Assembly: GCA_008921705.1 (NCBI GenBank) | Contig: VFFE01009182.1 | Span: 185,383-249,382, forward strand | DNA length: 64,000 nucleotides | Direction of reading: 5' to 3' | From: Burhinus oedicnemus | Lineage: Eukaryota; Chordata; Aves; Charadriiformes; Burhinidae | Shown here: positions 48,701 to 63,700 of the stretch, piece by piece | Numbering within the stretch: position 1 is the stretch's first letter | Layout: each line of letters starts with the position of its first letter | The notes under the pieces: model-generated | Seen by the model: only the letters and a program-made list of their open reading frames with translations | The model's database searches: none | Told to the model about the DNA's origin: nothing | Program-made: the position numbers and the translations under genes

Positions 48701-51700
48701 TGAAAACAGAATGGTCCTGAAAACCTGGTGCTGTCAAGAGTAAAACCAGGCCTGATCTATGAGTAGCAGATGACAGAAAGGGCAGAAAGCAAAAAGCAAT
48801 CCACTCTGCTGCATGGTTCAGGCCTTTCTCTACTTTCAAGATGGCTATGAATAATTCAATTAATCGATTCAAGGCATTAGTCAATGCTCATTAGTTTTCT
48901 CTTGTCTTTTCCAGGTGTGTGGAGGGAGGCTGCATGTGGCAATACAACCCCCCTTAAAAAGGCTTTTACATCAATAAGGCCCTACATGCATGTAATGTTG
49001 AGTCCTACCCAGGACTAAAAGTTGCTTGATATCTTTGACATTCAAGGAAGCAGAAGAAGCCCTCCTGACTTCTTTTCTTATTGATAGTGGGTTTACCCAA
49101 AATGCTCTTCTCTTCTCTTCTCTTCTCTTCTCTTCTCTTCTCTTCTCTTCTCTCCTCTCCTCTCCTCTCCTCTCCTCTCCTCTCCTCTCCTCTCCTCTCA
49201 TTAGATTGTGGTATGTGATTGTGACTTGTGTCTTACTCATCAACAGAAGGGAAATCCTGGACTCATTCAAGTCAATGGGAGATTTGCCATTGACCACATG
49301 CAGTGTGAATTTTCCAGGCACTTCCTAGGGCTGCTCATATCCTCTTCTGGTCTGGACTCTCACTGACATTTATTTATGATACACACATACCCATCTTAAG
49401 GAAGTTTTGGCAAAGCTCCTGGATGAGGACTCTATTCATTCCCACCCTTTCAGGGCCTTAACCTAAGAGGCGGCCAAGCTGTGGTCATTCTGTTTCTCTT
49501 GGGATAAAACTACATTACTTGGGGTGGGATGTGGTGAGCATATTTACACATTTGTTAAGTGTATCTGAAGTTAAGTATCTGAAAACTGTTAAGGCAGAGA
49601 ACAGTGAGATTTATATGTCTGATATCCTGGCAACATGGTGATGGATGCTGTTTTGGTTTCTGTTTTGGGAGGACTGAGAGAAATTTGCCTTCCCTTCAGT
49701 TAAGTGTGTAACTTTACGTTTCAGAATTATGTATTCTATTTATTCTTCAGCTGAAACCATATTCAATGTGCACTTGAGAACTAAGAAATTTCTTTGCTGT
49801 CAAAAATGTACATGCAATTGTTTATTTAATAGTATTGCTGCACCACAGTCTGAAAATAGCTTTCTGTTGTTTGCTTGGAGATTTTTTCTGAAGCTGAGAT
49901 TACTACACTGAGTTACATTGGTCATATTGGGTTTAAGAGGAGAATTGCCTGTGAGTGAAACAGTTTGCAAAGTCTGTAGACTTCTTATTTGTTGGTATTC
50001 TCAAGTCCTTGTTGATACTATTTATTGTGCTGAATTGATAATGTATGAATCCCAAGCTTCAAGGCTCCTGCCAAAATGGATTTATTTTTTCTTAACATCT
50101 TGAGGTATAATTTGGCTCTGGAGTTTTCCCTCTCTATCTTCAAAGGATCAAAAATTGGCCCGAAGTAGAGAGAGAATGTAGCGAAGAATGCGTTGATACA
50201 CTTAGTCTTTGGTTAGTATATTTTACTTGTCCGTAAAAAGCCAAAGCACTTGCCAAATGTGGGCTAAGAAAGACATTTCTTAGTATATTAGATTGGCAAG
50301 GATAATTTTTTCCCCTTCCTTTATAATGTAGACTATCATCCACTCCTTAACAGAGGCATCTTCACTGAAGATATTCCTCATTATTGCCATGACCTAGTAT
50401 ATTGGTGGTGCCATAAACCTCTCTTATTATTGTCGTGTGAAACATTGTAGGATTTTACAGCATTTGGCTTCTGTTGGAAAGGTTTTACGTTTGCTACAGG
50501 GTAATTGAACAGCGTTTTTTTTTGTGGCTTGTAATGTATGGGAATGGTTAGATTGCGTATTTTGCTCCAAAGTTTTTCACATACTGAGAGAGAAATAGAT
50601 TGACTGATCTTCTCTGTCCTGTACTGTAACTATGAAAATGTTTCCTACAAGAAATCAAGTTAATTTTTTGTGTTCTCATTTGATTTTTGTCATAACATTA
50701 TCACTTTGATTTTCGTGGTGGGGCTGAGTTAAGAAGGTCAGGACTTACCTCTTCTTGTATTATGCTTACAAAAACATTCTGATTTATCATTCTAGTTTTC
50801 TTAATTACGCAAGTGAAATACGCTTCTCCAGAAAGGTTTTAACTATTATAAAATGCTTTAACTATTATAAAGTGATAGTTTGATGAGATGCTCTATCTGG
50901 TAGAATTTGGGATTTGTACAGAATCATAGATCACTTAGGCTGGAAGGGGTTTTGGGGAGGTCTGTAGTCTGGCTTCCTGCTCAAAACAGGGTCAGTGCTT
51001 TAGTGTTGAGACCACGTTGCTTGGCACTTTGTCCATTTGGTCTTAAAAACCTCCAACAACTGGTTTCATAGTCTCTCTGGACAGCCTGTTCCAATACTGG
51101 TCATCCCACAATTACCTTTTTTCTTATATCCAGTTGAGACCTCTATTGTTTCAGTGTATGACCATGGTCTCTCGTCTATGAAAAGCCTGAGTCTACCTTC
51201 TCAGTAACCTCCTTGTAAGTTCTGTAAGACTGCTGCTAGGTCCTCCCAGAGCTGTCTCTTCTTCAGGCTAAAAAAGCCCACTTCCCTCAGCCTCTCCTTA
51301 CAGGGCAAATGCTTCAGCCTCTGACCATCTCAGTCGTCTTCTGCTGGACTTACTCAAATATATGAACAAATACTTATATACATGTACTGAGGACCCAAAA
51401 CGGGGTGCAGCATTCCAGATGTAGTCTTACTAGTGTCAAGTAAAGGGGATCTACTAGCTACTCTCTGACTGATACAAGAAGTATGTGTGCCTCTTACTGT
51501 TCCTAGGGATAGGTAACTATACCTTGACCCAAAACCCAAAAGTTTGGACTAGAACCACCTTTTTCAGTCAAGTATGTAGTGTATGAAGTCTTCTTATCCC
51601 ATCAGTGTATGTTCTTTTGTTCCATTAGTAAATGTGTCTTATAAATGACTTGTAGTCAGACTCCCAAAATAGCAATACACTTTACATTTTAAAAATTGTC

Positions 51701-54700
51701 ACCAGCATCTGTTTCACTGCATTAAAGTTGCTGTATGTTTTCTGTTCAGTTAATTAGAACGTGCATTGAAAAACCTAGATCTAGAGTAAGTTACAAAGGA
51801 TTAAGTAAAAGTAGATGTGTGTGATAAACTAATGTTGTCTTTGCTTAGTTTTCAAGTTGAATAACACAGAACTAAAATAATCTGGTCATGTCTAGTCACG
51901 TAGCTCTATATTATGAAATTTGCACTTTGTTTGCTTTTTTCCACAAGCAAGAGCATTTCAAATCCTGAGAGACTTAAGCACCTTGTTTCTTAGTGTATTT
52001 TCTTCCATTTTCTTTTTAAAAACATGAAAAAATAAATAAGGAAGAATACATTTGGAGGTTATTAAGGTTGCACAGTTAGTGACTTAAAAGCTGGTAGCAG
52101 CCCAAATTAGGTTTGAAAGTAAATGAAATGTACACACAACGAATTGGGAGGGGGTCTAAATGAAGTATAGAGAAATCTACTTAATACACATAAAAGCCTT
52201 TTTAAAATGCTGTTCAGTACATCTGGAGAAAAAGCACTAAAATTTGCAGAGTACCCTGGAGAAAATTAATGCCAAAAGAGGCACAAGGTGTCAGAGAACA
52301 AAAACCAAGCCATGATTTTCAACTGAAGTTAGGTAACTAAACAGGCTAATGCAATTCATTGCATGGCTCTGAGCAGTGACAGTCTGATGTCATAGGCACT
52401 AATCATACACTTAAAGCTCTCACATGCTACGTGCTTTGCCAGGCTGAGCCTCCACAGTGAGACATTATTGGATAAGTAGGGAATGTTCTAACCACATGTT
52501 GCAGCCACATGGTTCGATCCTGGGCATTGCTCTACAAGACGTTGATCAACAAGGGGGTTTCAAATAGAAGCAACAAAATAGCTGACACTGACATGGTTAC
52601 TTTGGACTTATATAGGTGTGACGAAGAATAAAATTGGTCTGTAATATATTTCTATGTTGCATGTATTCAGCACATGTAGTATGTATATGAATTATGTCTA
52701 TGTGTGTATATATGTGATACATGAAACAGTTCAAGGAAATGAAAGATACAGTGCTTGAAAAAGTAAAATAATCTTATTAAGTGCAGGGGAACGACAACTG
52801 TACAAACACTAGGTGGGATCCTGTCTGGAATGAAGCCAAAAAGAATTTTGGCACTGGGTCTGGATATGGCCAGGATTTTCTTCAGTTCTTAAATACAACA
52901 TGCTGCCTTGTCCTCCAGCTTATTGTGGAGATGCTTATATGCTCTGATTGTATACAATCTCATATTCATAAATGTCTTGGGTATCCCCCATTACTTCTGT
53001 AAAATGTACCCATATTTACCCTCTTCATTTCAAGTAAGAGAATTTGAAAGATAGTCTTTTAGAAGAAAAGGCAGGGAAATACCTAATACCAGAGCTCAAA
53101 AGACGAAAGATGGCTCTGTTTTAATATGTACACATGTAGTGGTTTTTTTGGAGCTGACAAAAGTTAAAACTACATAGCTGAAGATGAAGTTTGGTCTACC
53201 TCATGTGTTATACGGTATCTCACTGAACTAGTGATGTACAGTAAAACTTACTACAGGCCATAGGTTTGGTAGGTGTTTGACCTACAAGTAACAATATGGG
53301 GAAAAGCCTTTCCTGCATATGGAAATCTTCACATTCATCCTCCTCAAATGCATCTCACATTTAACAGGTCAGCTTCATTGATAATCTTTTCAAGCCTTGA
53401 TTTTTTGTGGTAATGAATGGGAGACTAACACTGGAGATATGATCCTATAGGTAAGAGGCCTCCTGCAGAAGAGTTAGTAAAGTCACTGTGAATTATATAT
53501 TCTAGATATCTGTGTACTGGATCTATTATTTGCATGTGAAAAAGAATGTTCTGTGATCTAGAATGAGTTAAATTCTTGACAATTAAGCACAGATGAGACA
53601 AAAAGTAGGAATGCTTTGGAAAGCTATACAGAGAAGAGACTAATGAAAAAGAATGCAGAAAAATTACTATTCCGGGCTCTAAAGATAAACTACAGCAGGC
53701 AAGAGAAAGAAGCCTCAAAATACCAGCTTGCATTCTGTAGGATGCTTCTATAATATAAAAAATAACTTTCTTAAATGAAAGAGATCCCTTATTACAATGT
53801 TATAAACTTTCCAAACTTCTTTTGCAGACTTTTGCTCAGCCAATTAAGTTTAACTCTGACTTTGGGGTTTTTGAAGTAGTTAATGACGCCTCACAATGCC
53901 TGGAAAGCCAGCTGAAAAAAATTCTACATGATCAGAAACCTCCAAACCCCATTTATGATGTTCTAAGGAAAGTAAAGAATGATGGGCAGCTCTCCAAAAT
54001 GCGCAGTGCTTCTCCAACCTTCAATATTGATCCAAATTACAACACTATGGTAAGCATCTTATAGCCCCTGAGTTTATATTTAGATCTTACTGTAGAGATA
54101 CTGGCAGTAGTTATTGTTGTATTTGGCTTGGTAGCTTGGGAAAAATGTTAATTTATGTTAGGAAAACATAATGATGGGCCAAATTATGCCCTGCAATGCA
54201 CATGTGTCTACCAGACAAGTGAATGGAATTACACATGTACATCCTGTAGCACAAAATTTTGAAGATTCTGTAGGGCAGGATTCAGTTGTGTGGTCTGAAT
54301 ACTTTTTAATATTAAAAGAAAAAATATTATGACAACAGTTACTTTACTAGTGATCCCTGGAATGTGCAAATTGACTGAAACTAATGCATCTCAGTCTTTC
54401 CTTATTAATTAATTTCCTTGTGTGGCTATGAGCTCATCTGTGGTCTGGCAACACATAAGTCTCTCTTCCATTAATTCCCAAAGGATTTACATGGTTAGCA
54501 TCAATTGAAATGGCCAGAGAAAATAATCTTTGGCAATAAGAAAGCTAAATTAATGGAAAGATAGTTTGGATTTTAGAAAAAAATTCTGGTTTCAGACTCG
54601 CTCAGACACTATCAATTTTGGTATTCTTACCTGTTTACTTTCAGGGCTTTCTTCAGCACCAAATTAGGCAGGTTGAAATTGGGAATTGAAGCACCATATA

Positions 54701-57700
54701 CACCCAAGAGACTACAAGACGGTATAATTAGTTGTGGGGGTTTACCTTTAAATAATAGCTTTGGAGGAGAAAAAAACATTTCACTGGGATACTTGGTTTA
54801 TTCCTTTCTTGCTTACTTTGCATTGGTGTGACTGATGTGACTTTAGTTCATTTCATTCAAGGCCAGTCTAAGGTCTTGCTACCTTTTTAGAGGTGGCTGC
54901 TCTAAATCATGTCATAGCTGGAAAGCTGAGAGAAAAGCAGGGAGTTATAACTGACTGCTGCTTTGCCCAGTATAAGCCTCATGATTTTCAGAGAAGAAAA
55001 CAGTTTTGAGAGAGGTCAAAAGGCAATGCTGTTTAACAAAATGATAGTAATGTGAGATTGCAATTACCTGCGTCTAAACTAGACAAATGCTACTATAGGA
55101 CAAGGCTCACAGACATCCCTACCATGTTAAATTATTATTTTCGCAAATACTTTGCTTGGAAGCACAAAAGCAGAAGAGCTATTCTCGATATCTTATTTGC
55201 TCTCAGGATTCAACTGAGAAAACTTGTGCTTGTGCAAGTGTGTATAATGCTCTCTGGGATAACCTCACATCATTGCAACTCTGGATGGCCTTTATTGACA
55301 AATTCAAAGCCATTTCACTGTTACTGACATTCTTCATGTGGTTTGGAGCAACAGGGCTCCTGTACTATTTAACGATGCATTTCTTTCTCTGGGCCATTTT
55401 CCATAGATGGGAAGCATTAAGGCCTTTTGAGGGGCGGTATGCCTCAGTAGACTTTCTTCTCCTTTTGGGGGTAAAGGGCAATGTTTCTTCTTATTTTTGA
55501 CTCCTCCTTTACTGGACAGGTAATCTAGATGCCTCATCCAGTTCAGCTTGGCATCTCAAGGCTGAGCTGGAACAAAACGGCCTACAAAACAACATGCTAA
55601 AAATTGTTGCTGCAACTACACAAGGTGAAAGAAGTCAGCTTCTTTCATTGTACTACACTATGACTGAACCAGAAGTCATCCCAGACCAACTGCATCAAGT
55701 AGTTCAGCTCAAATCAAATAGGATTTGATCTTTCAGGAATCGGGTGATGCGGCCTCCTTTGCTTTGACTGCTTTCTTCACACTGACTGAAGAGATTAACC
55801 GTTGCTTTGAATGTTACACTGCTACAAAAAGTCACCTTTAGTGACCATCACTGGCACATTACTAATGAAAAAGAGCTACGATTGGACAATCCTGGTAGGC
55901 CTTTCAGGCTACAGCCTGAATTTAAACACATCTTGCCTAAAAAATACACCCAGTGGTATTTTTCTCTGTGTTTTACTCCCCTCTCAGAATGTAACAAATT
56001 TACAGATAAGCAAAAGTTCCCTGTATGTGTGCATGCACACTTGCAAATTATTGATATGGAGGCAAGTATCTTCTTATCAATAGTCAAAATCAACTTGGTG
56101 TAAAATATGTTAAGGAAAAAGCCTGTGGACTTGAGTAGAATTGATCACAACTATGGAAATAAACTGGCTGGCATCCCACATACCTTACTTCAGAGAAACC
56201 CCAGTTCAGCAAAGCACTTAAGTATGTGTTTAACTTTAATCAAGGGAAGTTAAACACATGCTTAAACTTAAACACGTGCTAAAAGCTTTACTGGATTGGG
56301 TCCCAGCAAGGCCTAAGGCTGACTGGGTAAGGAAGATAACCAAGGTAACAAACCTCATCAGATTATATGTGGCATCTTTCTCTGGGGAAGGGGAAAGAGT
56401 AGAGGTTCTTTCCTTCTGATCGTATACACAATTTTGTGTACCAGTCATGTACAGACATGAACATGTTATGAATCACTCAGATAAAAAACTGGGCTGAGAG
56501 TCAGTAAATACATAAATATTAAATGCCAAAATAAAGAGACAATCTTCTGTACTCCAAAAAAGCTTGTCAGTTACCAAAAGGAGGCATACACTGTGTGGTT
56601 GGGAATAATTAGTCTCCATCTCCACAAATTACATTGTATGAGCCACTGCCAACATAAGCTTTCCATATTTTGAAATATTTTCTTCTCTCTAAATGAAACC
56701 ACCCACTTTCTGAGTAATTCAGATTTTTTTAATCCCCTATAGATATATATGTGGCAGAAATAACCCCTTTCCCTAATGGAATATTAGCTCATGGAAAGAA
56801 AATTTGAAATGTAATCTACATGAACTGATTATTTGATATAGCAAGTAGCATCCATCCTTGCCCAAACTTCACCTGTTTTCATGGACAAAGGGAATTACTG
56901 CATTCTTCCAAATCATCAGCCTCACCATCACTAGAAGGAAAATGCACCTCAGATAAATAAAACAGGTCATCTCCTAAAAGTGGAAAAAGTACGCTCTTAA
57001 AAAAAACAAAAGTTAAAAATTGTGCAATGTGTCATTTCTAAAGGAAACAGATAGGGATCACTGTGGCCTATAGTCGGAGACTTCGCTCTCTGTGTAAGAC
57101 CCTAGGCATAGTTTTTTGGTTAGCTAGCTCACTGCTCAACACCTCCCTTTCACCCCCCAAGCCACTTATTGGAGCCACCTTGCTTTCCGCTTTGATGAGA
57201 CACAGAGACTTAGACCGCCTGAGCAGAAATCTGTTATGGGCCCAATTCATAATGCACTTAGGTTTCCACTGTAAAAGTTACTGTGTGCAATGCAGTTATG
57301 CAATGATCCAACATAAAAGCGGGAAAGGTGATAACTGATTGGCTTTTTATTTGTTTGATTTTGTTTTTAATATCCACAGTTATCTCATTCTGGGAGTATA
57401 ATTTAATTTAAGAGTTCCTTATTCTTCAAATTCTTGAGGAAAAATGTCATAGCAGTTATTTATAAAATGTGATAAAGTCAGAAAGATTAGCAGCTTCCTA
57501 TTGCAGAAAAATTTTGAGCATCTAATTTTCATTTGGAATTGTACCATAAAAGCATGATTCATACTCACGTTATTTCTGAAGAAAAACCACCCATGTTTTG
57601 TTTAAAAAGTTGTACTCTTACAGGTGAAATCAGATTTAGACCTTATTAGCTGTTAATAGGAAAGTAAATTAACTCAACTGTCCTAGCACGATTAAGGTTA

Positions 57701-60700
57701 AACTGGATAACAAAGGTGACGTTAATTGTATATTTGTCTTCCTGAGAGAATGCTTCTGTAGAAGGTGGATGGAGAGAATCAGTTACAGGGCAAAGAAAAT
57801 GAGAAAGTCAAGAATACCGCAAATCTCTGGCATTTCTTTTTTAATAGTGTCTTGATCGAGAACAAGCAATTCAGTGGGTTAAGAAAGAAAGACTTCCATC
57901 ATTTCTAGAAAGCGACTGTTACTTTGAATACAGGTATTGCAATCTTATATGCTGTCTCTCAGTTTTAAATCTGTACCTTTTTCTCTTCTGTTTAATTCAC
58001 TTGACAGTACCCTTAATATGTTTTCTCCTACCTCTAGTCCCGTTTGTTTAATTTTAGCATTTTAGTGACCTGGAAAAACTAAAATCAGTGCCTTCTTTCA
58101 TTCATCATTCTGTAGTTTTCCTTGACCATGAATTACATACTGTATTATACCATTACAAAGAAAGTAAGAGTGGGGTTTATTGATTTCTGAATCTCTGTTC
58201 CACAGAGATAACATGGTAGCAATGCATTTTTCTCTAATCAATATGGAGGTCATATAAGTGGAAGATACGAATCCATGAAATCTATCTGGAAAAAACAGCC
58301 AGTCCTTTTTATTCAATTATTAGTTTTGTGTCTTTGGGCCCACTGTCAGACTTCCTTTTGCAAAGTTCTCTGTGGTATGCCGTGGCATAGTTGGATGATT
58401 TACTGTTACACACTTGCTGTATTTTTCCAGATGTCCTTTCAGCAGATGTTCAGGAGGTTTAGTGTGCTTTTTGGAAGGATCTTCCTCTACCTCCCTTTAA
58501 CTTGTGTCTAGATGCTGAAAGCTGTAGTGTGTTTTAGGGGTCCTAAAAGCAGCCTGGCCTTAAAGTTCACAAAACTCGTATTTGCTGATTGTAATGACAG
58601 ACTAGTTACTGGGGTATAGACTTCTATATGAAAATTTAAAAAATATTTTTAACTTTCAATATCCTGAAGACTGCGCCTAAATTCAAAGGGGGAAAACTGC
58701 AAAGAATAAGTAAACTATGAAAGAGTGCTCCCTTTTACCTTTAGTAGCATCCTGCTTTACAGGTATCTGGGCCTTGTGAAACACTAAAAAATTGGTCTTC
58801 TACTATAGCAAATTATTTAATTGATCAAGCAGACTTACCTAAGAGAATTACATAAAACTAACTTTAAGCATGTGCCTAGTTTCCACTGATACCAGTGTTT
58901 TAAGTTGCTTTCCTGAATAAGGATCAAGAAAAGCTGAGATGCTAAAAGGAAACCTGCATTTAAAGATGAAGATACTCCAACCCTAGAATGAAATCCTATT
59001 TGCCCTCAAATAGTGGGGACAAACAAAACTGGGCATTCAGCTCATGGCCATAGGCTTCTTCCCTTCACAAACACCTTGGTTGGTTTTGTACTGCTTTCTA
59101 ACTTAGTTAAGTTCTGTCCCAGTTCTTGAGCTCAGAGCATCCTTATTATCCTGACGTGGTTCTAAGATTGCCTTTCCTGAACATCACAAGATTCACCCTA
59201 ACACAAGGTAGCACTGAAGTGATGTTCAGTACTATGAAGTCCTCGTACAGCAGCCAGCTGAACATGGTAGCGCCAGCTGCCTTCTTATCATCTGAAAGTT
59301 CAATTAGTGTGATCACTGCTGTGATACTGATGCTGGAAGATTGCTTGTATCAGGTCCAGGAAATGTAGTGTCTGGTAGTGACACAGGGCTTCTGCAATCT
59401 GGGAGAACAGTTCTATTTTAGCAATCAAAATGTTCAAGGGCTTCTTGGCAGGGCTTGGGGCTGCATACGTACACGCAAGATCATCCTGACAGAAATCAAT
59501 TTTACTGGTAAAGCTTGATAATGCAAAGCAGGCCACCAGCTGTAAAGCTGGTGGACTATGGAATTGCAGTACTGGCATTTATATATGTGAGAGCAGGTGA
59601 GGGGTAAAATAGTAACGCAGATTGTAAAGTTCCTTGCAGCAATTATTTTTAGAATGAACATGGTTCTTATTGCTTATTTTAGGGAAAAATCAACTATTTC
59701 TCTGACTAAAAGCTAAAATTAACTATTTTCTTGTCTCAACATTTAATTTCAGGCTAGCTAAATTGATATCGCAGGTAGAATGGAGCAAGACTGGCATTAA
59801 TTTCATTATAGATAGTGACTATTATCCCTGGATAAAGAAGAGAGACCCAAATTCTCCCTCTCCTGAGGAGGATGACACTTCATTGACTATGAAGAAGTTC
59901 TACATATCGCTTGGCCAGGTAAAATAAACATGTTTAGTGGGTGTAACATCAAGCTAGATTGAATGCATTGGGTTAAATTATTGTAACTGAGGTTATAACC
60001 TAATTGGACAACTGATTCTCGGAATATCCCTTCTTTTCAAAGCTCTTTGTACTATAGAAGAAGGTTGATGGGTTGTAATACAGCTTAAACAGAACTGGGG
60101 ACTATCATTATAGAAGTCTACACAAATGGACTGCACAAAATGACTACAGACAGTAAGCCCTCTGCTCTCAGAAATACTGCAATAAATAAAGAAATTTGAA
60201 TTATTCTATGACATTTCTTTTCCTAGGCTACGGTTTCTCAGACAAAGGATTGGTTTACATTAGCAAAACAAAGTGAATCCATGAAAACTACAGATTCATT
60301 TATGTATCCTGCAGCTTCTAGTCAAATTCAAGATATTCAGTGTTTACCTGGGCAGCATGAAAGAGACAATTCATTAAGCGAAAAAGATAGCCTTCTGGGT
60401 AAGTAACAGGGGCTAAACCATAGTATTTATAACACAAGTCTGGCTAGGTGGAAAGAAAAGGCATTTCAAGGAATTGCTGCTAACTCCGCTTATTCGTACG
60501 GTATCTCAGGCTTCAGATGGGGATTTGTTTCTTTCCATAGCCACAACTTTAAATTAAAATTTGAGCTAGTAGCCAAGTAATTTTGTGATAAGAGAAGCTT
60601 CTTTTCTTACATATTTCTGTTTCATATACGTCTGTAAGTTTCAGATGAGGGGCTTTTTTTTCATTTGATATGTTTTGAAAGACTTTCTTGTCTGGATTCT

Positions 60701-63700
60701 TTGGGTATTTGATAATGTATGATTTGTGTTGCAGCCATCTTCTTAGGGTATTTATGTTGGGTACTTAAGGGCCTTTTGGCTGCCAATTTTTATGAATCTT
60801 ATAGAATGTAATTGTTGTTGGCACTCCAATCTGTCAAATTTAACTGAAATTTTTCAGAAGGTTTCAAAGGTATTGGGAGAGAACATACCTGCACACGCAT
60901 ACATACCTGATTGCATAGCCTTGCTTCTGCTCTGCAGGCAGTAGCGAGATGAACAGAGAAGTCTCAACTCATATGTTAGGAGTTCTCTCTCTCTCCTATT
61001 CTCAGAGGAAAAAGCAGCCATTCCACTTTGAGACTTGTACTGCTGGGACCTCGGGGTCCAATAGCTGAATGGAAAATCGGAAGACATGGTAACTCCAGAA
61101 GTCTGTCTTTTGCCCCATGAAGATCAACCCAGGAAATATATTGCTGATTCATGGATTAGTAATGAAGTTATTCAAGCTGCACTTGTTTGCAGCTCATGAC
61201 TCTACCACTAATTTTTGCAGTGCTTTGGGCAGAGAGGTCACAAGTGCACCGTTCTTGCAGAGCATTGTAATGTAGCATCGCTCTGTATTGCAGTGGGCTG
61301 GGCATAGGTCTATTGAAAGCCTCTCTGTCTCTTCTTCTGTTGCAGTTGTCCTGCAGTCAAAAGCCTTTTGCCTCAATGAATATTTTACATCTTCTCACTG
61401 AAAACTTTATTTTATAACATAGACCTTCATTTTACATGTACTTATCACTCTTCTTTATGGTTATTTCATGGGAAATCCAGCATTCTTTCAGTCAGAAACC
61501 TTTTTTTAGGCACAGTATTCACCTGGTGTAGGGGTCAGGCACTGGAAGCAATAAAGGGCATCAGCTAAGTTTCTCAGAGCCAGCCTGCAATTAGAAAGAG
61601 TTCAGTAGCTGAAGGTATTTGCACAATCCAGTTTGAATTCCTTGCTCACTGTTTGAGTTGGATCAGGGCTATCAATCAGTATCTTGAGCAAAACCCTGAG
61701 CCACTTGGCTTTTGATTGCTCAGGAGCTGCGTATCTCTGTCCCTAATTCCCTCAGGTCCTCTGAAATCATTCTTCATGTTTCATTTTCACAGAACTGTGT
61801 TGAGAAGCTATAATTTTTCTTTGTCAACTGAAAACATTTGAAATAGTTTAGAAATAAGAAAAGATATTTTACATCAGACTGTGTTATATGTACTTACACA
61901 TGAAATCATGTAAGTGCAGAGCAGGGAATCTCTATGCTATGTTCTTAATCCAAGTGTCTGTGACAGTGGCCAGCACTGGTTAAACGTGGCTTATTTTTGG
62001 AGGAAGATGGAAGGCATGTCTAACTGCCATTGCCATTTATTGACTAGGCCACCATAGAGACTTACACAGGCTGATAATATTACAAATGTGAATTTAGTGG
62101 ATCTAAGAGATTTAGCGCTTTTCTATCACAGCCTGTTGTAATGCATGCACTCAGAGATTGTAGCAGTCTCCTCAATGACAATGTTTTGCCTTTGTGATAC
62201 ACTAGAGTATGAAAGCCTACATTTTAGCTTTAGTTTATTCTATCGTTTAAACACTGGATTGATATGAAGATATTGCAGAGCCACAATTGAATTATGACTT
62301 TGTTTTTTCTTACTTTCACTTAGATTCTGCTGCTGTTCACAATATCTGTAGTTATTCTGCTGTTTTACAGGACTGACTTGTACAGTGCCAGCAGCATTAA
62401 CCTAGCTAAGCAGTATGTATCGTCAAAGTCATCTTTGTTAACATGCTCCAGAAGTACTCGATCGCTGAAAGTCTGGGAGAATTACAAAATATATTTGAGC
62501 AAGTTAAAGCACTAAGTTTATCACCAGACCAGGATGGCCAGGCATGCTTAATAGCATGGGGACAATGAGGAGTTGGGTAAAAGGACTTAAGGAGAGAAGT
62601 GTAGACAAAAAAATCAGGGCTGGTCACTGTTCTGAACTTGTTAGTTATGAAACATCTCTAAATGTAAAGAAGCCATTTCTGGGTGACAGACTGGACTGCA
62701 GGATTGTTAAATGTTTCCAGAGCCCTTGATGTAATCATTTGTTTTGTCCTTCTATGTGTGTCAAGATTTTACCCAACTGACAGAGGCCTGTTTGATGTTT
62801 TAGTCTTTTGCAATAATCAACATAAGTAGACAAAGAATTATCACTTACTAACTTCCTCATGCCTGAACCAATCCTGCTACATACTGTGACTTTGATCAAA
62901 TTATGACCAAATGCTCAGGAGGAAACCAGGCATTGCAGCACAACAAGGTGGTTTAACAAGTGCTGAGGAGCTGGGATGCTCAGCTGAGTAAACAAGACAA
63001 TAGGCTCCAGAGGGAGTTGTTCCTGAACTCTGCTGCTCTGCTGGAATTCAACAGGGAATGAATTTCTGAGTCATGGAGCTGAGTTTCTAGCCAGATAGCA
63101 ACAGCAGAAGCACCTCTGCTATTCCCTGCTCTGCAGTGTGACATGATCTGATTGTTCTGCAGCAGCACAATATAAATATGTTGCATTTTTTAACTTGGAA
63201 ATGTTGATACGCAAGAGAACAGTCCTGAATCAAAAGAACGTTCAAAGATCTTTTCTTATTTAATGCAGAAGCAGGTTCCCTGTCTAAGAAATACCATCAA
63301 CGGAGTTTACTTTCCTCTTCAAGGACAGCATCAGCAAAAGCCGACATTATTAGGGAGAGATCCAGAGAGGCTGAGGAGGGTTCTTCTTTGGCCATTGCTG
63401 AACCTCCTTCCCACACTCAATTAAGAGTTTACCTAGACCTGAAATGGGACAGTGAAGCAAATGAAGAAAATGGACAGGAAAGTGCAACTTTTCAGACACC
63501 ACAAGAATTCATACCAGCTTATACTCAATTTGTAATGAAGGAACCCATTTCAGAACTGACCCACCAGCCAGCTGCTGACATTGAGAGTGATGTGGATTTC
63601 CACAAACAACCTGAAGCATTTATACATGAGTTAGCAGATAATGAATTTGCCCGTGGTACTGCGGAGTCACTCTTTTCCCAAAGTTCTCCATTTACTGTCT

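Larger units (their letters stand above)
45598..53827 (+). other. RGS22: RGS22 intron 3
   Basis: 8.2 kb. Holds a pyrimidine-rich stretch (about 46040-46480), the pentanucleotide microsatellite, and a CR1. Overlapping ORFs at 46687-47110 and 48227-48535 are unassigned and probably not coding. Confidence 0.75.
54050..57847 (+). other. RGS22: RGS22 intron 4
   Basis: 3.8 kb. Contains two palindromic relics (54176-54288, 56201-56306) and a stretch of overlapping, unassigned frames (55052-56103). No exon recognised. Confidence 0.7.

Noticed and set aside
48971..49321. Charged repeat protein (EEKRR repeats)
   Set aside because: It is a translation of the pentanucleotide microsatellite.
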